Part shown: positions 59,345 to 64,000 of the stretch, in pieces
Layout of the letters: every line of letters starts with the position of its first letter
Numbering within the stretch: position 1 is the first letter of the stretch
From: Osmia lignaria lignaria
Taxonomy: Eukaryota > Arthropoda > Insecta > Hymenoptera > Megachilidae
Assembly (NCBI RefSeq): GCF_051020975.1
Contig: NC_135039.1
Span: 10,824,692-10,888,691 of the forward strand
Reading direction: 5' to 3'
Length of the DNA stretch: 64,000 bases
Made by a program: the position numbers and the translations under genes
The notes under the pieces: generated by a model
The model's database searches: none
What the model saw: the letters and a program-made list of their open reading frames with translations, nothing else
Told to the model about the DNA's origin: nothing

Positions 59345-61087
59345 AAAAGACTGCATAAATATTTTATGAATACTTTTACTACTAAATGGATAGTAGTAAA
59401 TTGCAGCAAACATTGCATGAATTGATGAAATAACACTTACACCGTATCAATTTAAGGCTTAAAGAACTCGGTGAATGAATGTTGGTCGAAAATGCGAGGG
59501 AATAGTGGTAGGATGATAGTCGAGGAAAAATAAAGCAGTAATGGTTCTGTAAATGTGGTCAAACGTGGTGGTAACGAGGAATAAAACTGTCGCCAGACCA
59601 CAGGAGCAAGTGGCTCGCGGACAAGTTTATTTAAATCCCACTAATGACGTCATTAAAATAGTAAACGACGTCGTTTAGGGGGTGGACTGTAAGCGAGGTT
59701 TGCAACACTGCTCTCCAACGAACGGAAACGTTGAGAAACTTTTTCTTCACCTCCTCTGGTTACGTTGTTCTATCAGTAAATTTCATCGAAATTTCGTTTC
59801 TTTCCCTCTATTTTGTTTAATTAACATTCCACCAAGCTCTTGAATTTCTTTTCAATGATGAAAGGAGTAGAAGGGACAATGTTTAGGATTTTGAGACTTA
59901 CAATTAATATTGTTTTAGGCTCTACGATATCAGGGTAAAGACAGATTCTAAGAGAGATCTATTCACAATGGCATAATCAATAACTGAATACGAACCAGGA
60001 GGGGTATTCTTATCCATAACCACTCGACCATCGACAGATTATTTCTTTAGAAGTGATTTTTATTCTTGGACCTAGGAATCCTGGAAATGGATTGTAGTAC
60101 AACCGACAGATGCTAAATATAGATATGACCTGACTGGTCGGTTGCTAAATCATTCAATAGCGACCCAAATTTCTAACGTACTCCATCATGTAGAAAAATT
60201 TCTCAAATTCAATCTATACTTAGTTTTCAATTTGAATACCACTTTTGTGTATTTCATAGAAGTTTCATTTGATGTTACAAAAACAAAAGAAAAAAAACTG
60301 TCCACAAACGCATAAAGAACACGTGGTCCTTTCACAACTTTTTTCACAGTTTGGCTCGTTAATTGGTCGACATTCATGAATAATTGGCTTGCTAAATATT
60401 TCAAAAGGTTCCGTCGCTTTCCTTTTAGCCACAGCCCCCTTCTTTCACCATAAAACAGTAAAGGAAATGATCAATGGACGATTTTTAAATTCTATCAGAT
60501 TATTCTGTTCTTCTTACAAATAATCGTCCATTAGTTGCAGAAATGATTATACGCAGTGGGTGAAAATGACCCAGGGTTCCTAGTGCAGTGGTTGTTAAAG
60601 GAAACTTTTGCATAGGGCTAATATTTAATGAAAAACGAGGAAGGGTACATCCAAGATCCACGAGTTCATCACCAGGGACACAACTGGCCTGGTGAGGCAG
60701 TCGGAATGAGACAATAGGGGTAGCTTTTTCAAAGGGAAACGCAAAAGAATGGAGAAAAAGGGAGGAAAGTTGGACGAGAGAGTAATATGCAGAAGGTCTC
60801 GACCATCCTTTGATTTTAATGGATCGGCCAATGAACGAAGAAGAAGACCCCTTCCGTTATAACACGTTAATGAATAGCCGTCTATCTTAACGCGACTCTA
60901 ATGCGAAATCAATATCTAATTATCTCTCAACTGGCCTCCGTGAGCCTTTCTGTCCTTTTCATTTGCCCTCGCTGCTGGTCGATGATCATCAAGAAAGAAA
61001 AATTGTCTACACTTATAAAAAAAAAAAAAAAAAAATTGTAAAACTCTTCTATATATTTTTTTTATAATTAATATGATCAATGTGTAT
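59345..61087. other. no supported gene
   Basis: Intergenic sequence with a poly-A run at 61018-61035. No recognised coding region. Confidence 0.4.
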
Positions 61088-61486
61088 TGGGGATGTGCGG
61101 GTACCCGATATTACGGGCTCGGGCGGGCTCGGAAAAAATCGGGTGGGTTCGGAAAAAATCGGGCGGGCTCGGAAAAAATCGGGCGCGCTCAGGCGGATGT
61201 CCAATACATGCGTGCAGTAGGGTAGCCCGACTATTTCGGGTCAGGTCGGATAAAGTCGGGCAGACTCGGACGAGCTCCCGCGGGCCGCGGTCCGCGACCC
61301 AACTCTCAAGTACATAAGAATTAGGCCGCGGCTCGCGGCCCGCGGGAGCTCGTCCGAATCTGCCCGACTTTATCCGACCTGGCCCGAAACAGTTGGGCTA
61401 TTCGACTGCACGTATGTATCGGACACCCGCCCGAGCCCGCCCGATGTTTTCCGAACCGACCCGAATAGTCGGGCCGCACGTCACTA
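61088..61486. mobile_element. hAT-like near-palindromic element, 399 bp
   Basis: Perfect 8-bp target duplication ATGTGTAT at 61080-61087 and 61487-61494. Ends TGGGGATGTGCGG and, on the other strand, TAGTGACGTGCGG. The centre is a long GC-rich inverted repeat (GACGAGCTCCCGCGGGCC and its complement around about 61270-61360). The left half has three tandem GGGCTCGGAAAAAATCGGGY units. Confidence 0.88.
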
Positions 61487-61494
61487 ATGTGTAT

Positions 61495-64000
61495 GCAATA
61501 TTGACATCAATTGGATTTGTTTTTAGGTTATAAAAAGTTAAATGGAGAGAGGATAAAAGTCTGCTACTTTAGAGGCAGCCTGTAGGATACAGATAGTCCC
61601 CTATGTCGATGGCTGCGACCCTTCATCGGTTTAGCATCGGCACGAAAAGTATGCGTGCATACAAACCATTCGATCGGCTGCACAGCCTCGACACACACTC
61701 GAGAGAAAGCAACCGGCTGGCTGGGGGGAGTATGTGACGCCGTCCTTAAACGGCCTTCCGCCACCCCTTGCTTTCCGGGTCACCCGTTACCCTGACAAGG
61801 GAGGTTTCATAATTGAGGACTAATTGTCGCGTTAGGGCTCGAACGAAAAGAGAAGAGCAGAGTGGAAAAAGAGCAGAGCCAGGGAGATCCAACTGTGGGG
61901 TAGATCAATGACCAAGTTTTCCTCACTTTTCTCTCCTTTAGAGGTCGAATTCTTCGAGTTAAAATTGTGGAAGATAATAAAAAAGTGAAATAGAAAGGAG
62001 AAGCAGCTGTAGGTCAAATCCAAATTCTTTTTTTACTTTGAACGTAGAATTCTTCAAACTGAAACACAAAACACTTATTACATTTATCTGTTACATAGTC
62101 CTTTTCCTTTTGTAGGTGTTCAAATGAAAAGCTTGATAAATTATCCAAATCACAGATGAAATATGATAAGGAATAGTGGATTTATGAAGTAGGATCTTGA
62201 AACTCTTTTTGTGACGGTGAGGAGAGTGCTGATTAGAAAGCGTCAAGTCAGGAAGCTGAAGGTGAGAACGATTTCCTCGTGAGCTCCATTAATTATTGCT
62301 GGCTCAACAGCGTCTCGCGTTACTGCTGGCAAATCACTCTCCCTCCAATAGAAAAAAAGAAAGAAAAACAGTGGAATATTTTTTTAATCCCGATAAAATG
62401 TCAGTACATTTACGGTACATCGATGCCCCATGAATCAATTTCAATAATTGGAAAAAAGATATCTCTGTCTTCGCAATTTAATTTCACTGGAGGAAATAGA
62501 AAAGTTAACTCTCCTTGATCAGTTTTTCATTTCCATCAGCAAACATTAATTACCAAGTATTCTAACAAAAAATATCCATTTCAGATCGGTAAAACAATAA
62601 CCCAATTTCGCAAAACACCCTCTGCCTTGACACTCGAAATACCCTAAAAAGCAGCTCCAATAATTTCACAAAAAAAAATTTAAAAAAAAATAAAAGAGGA
62701 ATACAAAGGAGACATGAGGCATGGACACGGAAGGAAGGGTGAAACGGGGTGAGCTAGGGGAATGGAGGGTAAAAAATGGGGCGAAAAACGGCGGAAAGGG
62801 TTGGAGATGTCGGACGAAAACGGAAGTCCCTTTGATTTTCAGGCGAGCCGCAATTATCCCTCTCGCACCGTTCCATATACCGGAACTGGAGCAGTCGGAT
62901 CGTTACGATGCCTTTTCTCTCCCTCCTTTCTTTTCGTGCCTAACCCTCCTGTAGATAGCGGCAGCCCTCGTGGCCGTGGCTCACCACGAAAAACGCATGA
63001 AAAGATTCCACGGGAGTGTGTAGGATAGAGGGATGCATCGAGCCCGAGGACACGCGAGGAGTCAAAAGGAGGGTTGGAAAAGAGGAGAGGGCTGGTGGGA
63101 TCGGTGCTAGCAATCGCGGAGACAATGCAACCGAGCTGAATGAGAGAGAAGAGTTAGGAGGTAGAGGAGGGAGAGGTTCCTCGCTAACTTCTTGTTTGCC
63201 GAGGATGACACCGGCGGCTGTGCGGATTCGGTCTCATTAAAAATCATTCGCCAGGAGCATTTTCAAAGCTGATTCGGTGGAAGGCCACGGTTAATCACCC
63301 GAGGAGCAGGCACTCGAAACGCCTTTTATCGCTCGCTTTACGCAGCATCACCCTTTGTCCTCGCGCGATCGCTTCTTCCCTTTTTTTTTTATAACTTCGT
63401 TTGTCGGATCGCTGGAAATTTTCTTCTCGCCGACTCCGACAAGCTAGTTTAGAAGATTGATCTTTCTTTCAACCCTTTAAAACCACTTTTGCCATTTTAA
63501 CCGATATGTATTCGGAATTATTTAATTAGCACCAATTATTGATGGATGATTCCTTTTTTCATATATATGTTACGGTAAATGTGATTAATCCGGTGATTAT
63601 GTGTAATTGTCGGTTATTATATATAATCACCATTAAATTTGGTAAATGTGATAAATTAATGAATATTTAACAAATTAACCGGCGAGTGTATATAATTCCC
63701 AACTCGTAATGGCGAATGTGATAAAAGTCCATAACTTTAACAAAATTCGTCCAGTTTACTAAGGTTTGTAAAAATTAAGATGGAAATGTCCATTACAACT
63801 CAATTAAAAGTGAATATTATTGATGTATTAGGTTAGGTAAAGCGGCTTCACCTAACCTATAACATCTATGTGTGGTTTTAATAATAATAAGAGGAAAATA
63901 ATAATATAATAATAATAATAACCAAGAAGAGAAAGTCGAATGCTGCAGAACCGAGAAATAGAATAGCACGAGGTAAGTTTCTACTATTCAATGATTCTTG
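61495..64000. other. no supported gene
   Basis: Mixed composition with GC-rich patches at 61560-61800 and 62700-63390, and AT-rich sequence after 63480. A possible splice donor, GCACGAG/GTAAGT, at 63972 might end an exon of a gene extending past the window, but no coding frame is recognised. GGTTAGGTAAAG and CACCTAACC near 63831-63857 form a small inverted pair. Confidence 0.35.

Overview
This window is animal nuclear DNA, almost certainly from a hymenopteran insect and possibly a bee. The genes have short introns with GT-AG ends. The background is AT-rich with isolated GC-rich islands, and short TTAGG-type tracts (the usual insect telomere repeat) are scattered through it. Three groups of protein genes can be read with confidence. 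There are no bacterial features, no CRISPR array and no convincing rRNA or tRNA gene.

Layout. Bases 1-20,000 are gene-poor and built largely from tandem repeats: a 116-bp array at 0.5-1.5 kb, a 131-bp array between 67-bp direct repeats at 2.2-2.8 kb, a purine-rich higher-order array at 4.3-5.5 kb, a 161-bp satellite at 8.5-10.2 kb, a 49-bp array at 10.6 kb, a duplicated segment split by a hAT-like insertion at 12.4-13.1 kb, and further AT-rich arrays at 14.6-19.1 kb. The mesoderm regulator twist lies at 20,178-22,082 (+, two coding exons). About 1.6 kb downstream is a minisatellite carrying CCTAA telomere-type motifs. Mariner-, hAT- and piggyBac-like non-autonomous elements follow at 25.7-28.8 kb.

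The 32.2-39.5 kb block is compact and housekeeping in character. UBE2J2 (-, four exons, ER-anchored ubiquitin-conjugating enzyme) and TMEM98 (+, four exons, single-pass membrane protein) are divergent across a 1.2-kb intergenic promoter region. TMEM98 and ABCF2 (-, eight exons, soluble twin-cassette ABC ATPase) converge, with candidate poly(A) signals about 60 bp apart. Every intron in this block is 59-88 nt except ABCF2 intron 6, which is 947 nt because a TTAA-flanked, piggyBac-like element fills it.

Bases 40,000-64,000 hold no complete gene. There are two GC-rich patches that look like promoter or 5' exon sequence (46.9-47.5 kb and 54.7-54.9 kb). The second ends in a possible first coding exon, MLCCGRRK followed by GTGAGT. 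The rest is a dense nest of small non-autonomous DNA transposons: seven copies in all of one CAGGGCCGGCCCTG-ended hAT family (six of them at 50.2-56.7 kb), a Stowaway-like mariner element holding two of those copies, three long foldback elements, two other hAT-like elements and a second piggyBac-like element.

All coordinates and translations were read by eye. Gene identities rest on recognised family motifs, and transposon assignments rest on terminal inverted repeats and target-site duplications visible in the sequence.
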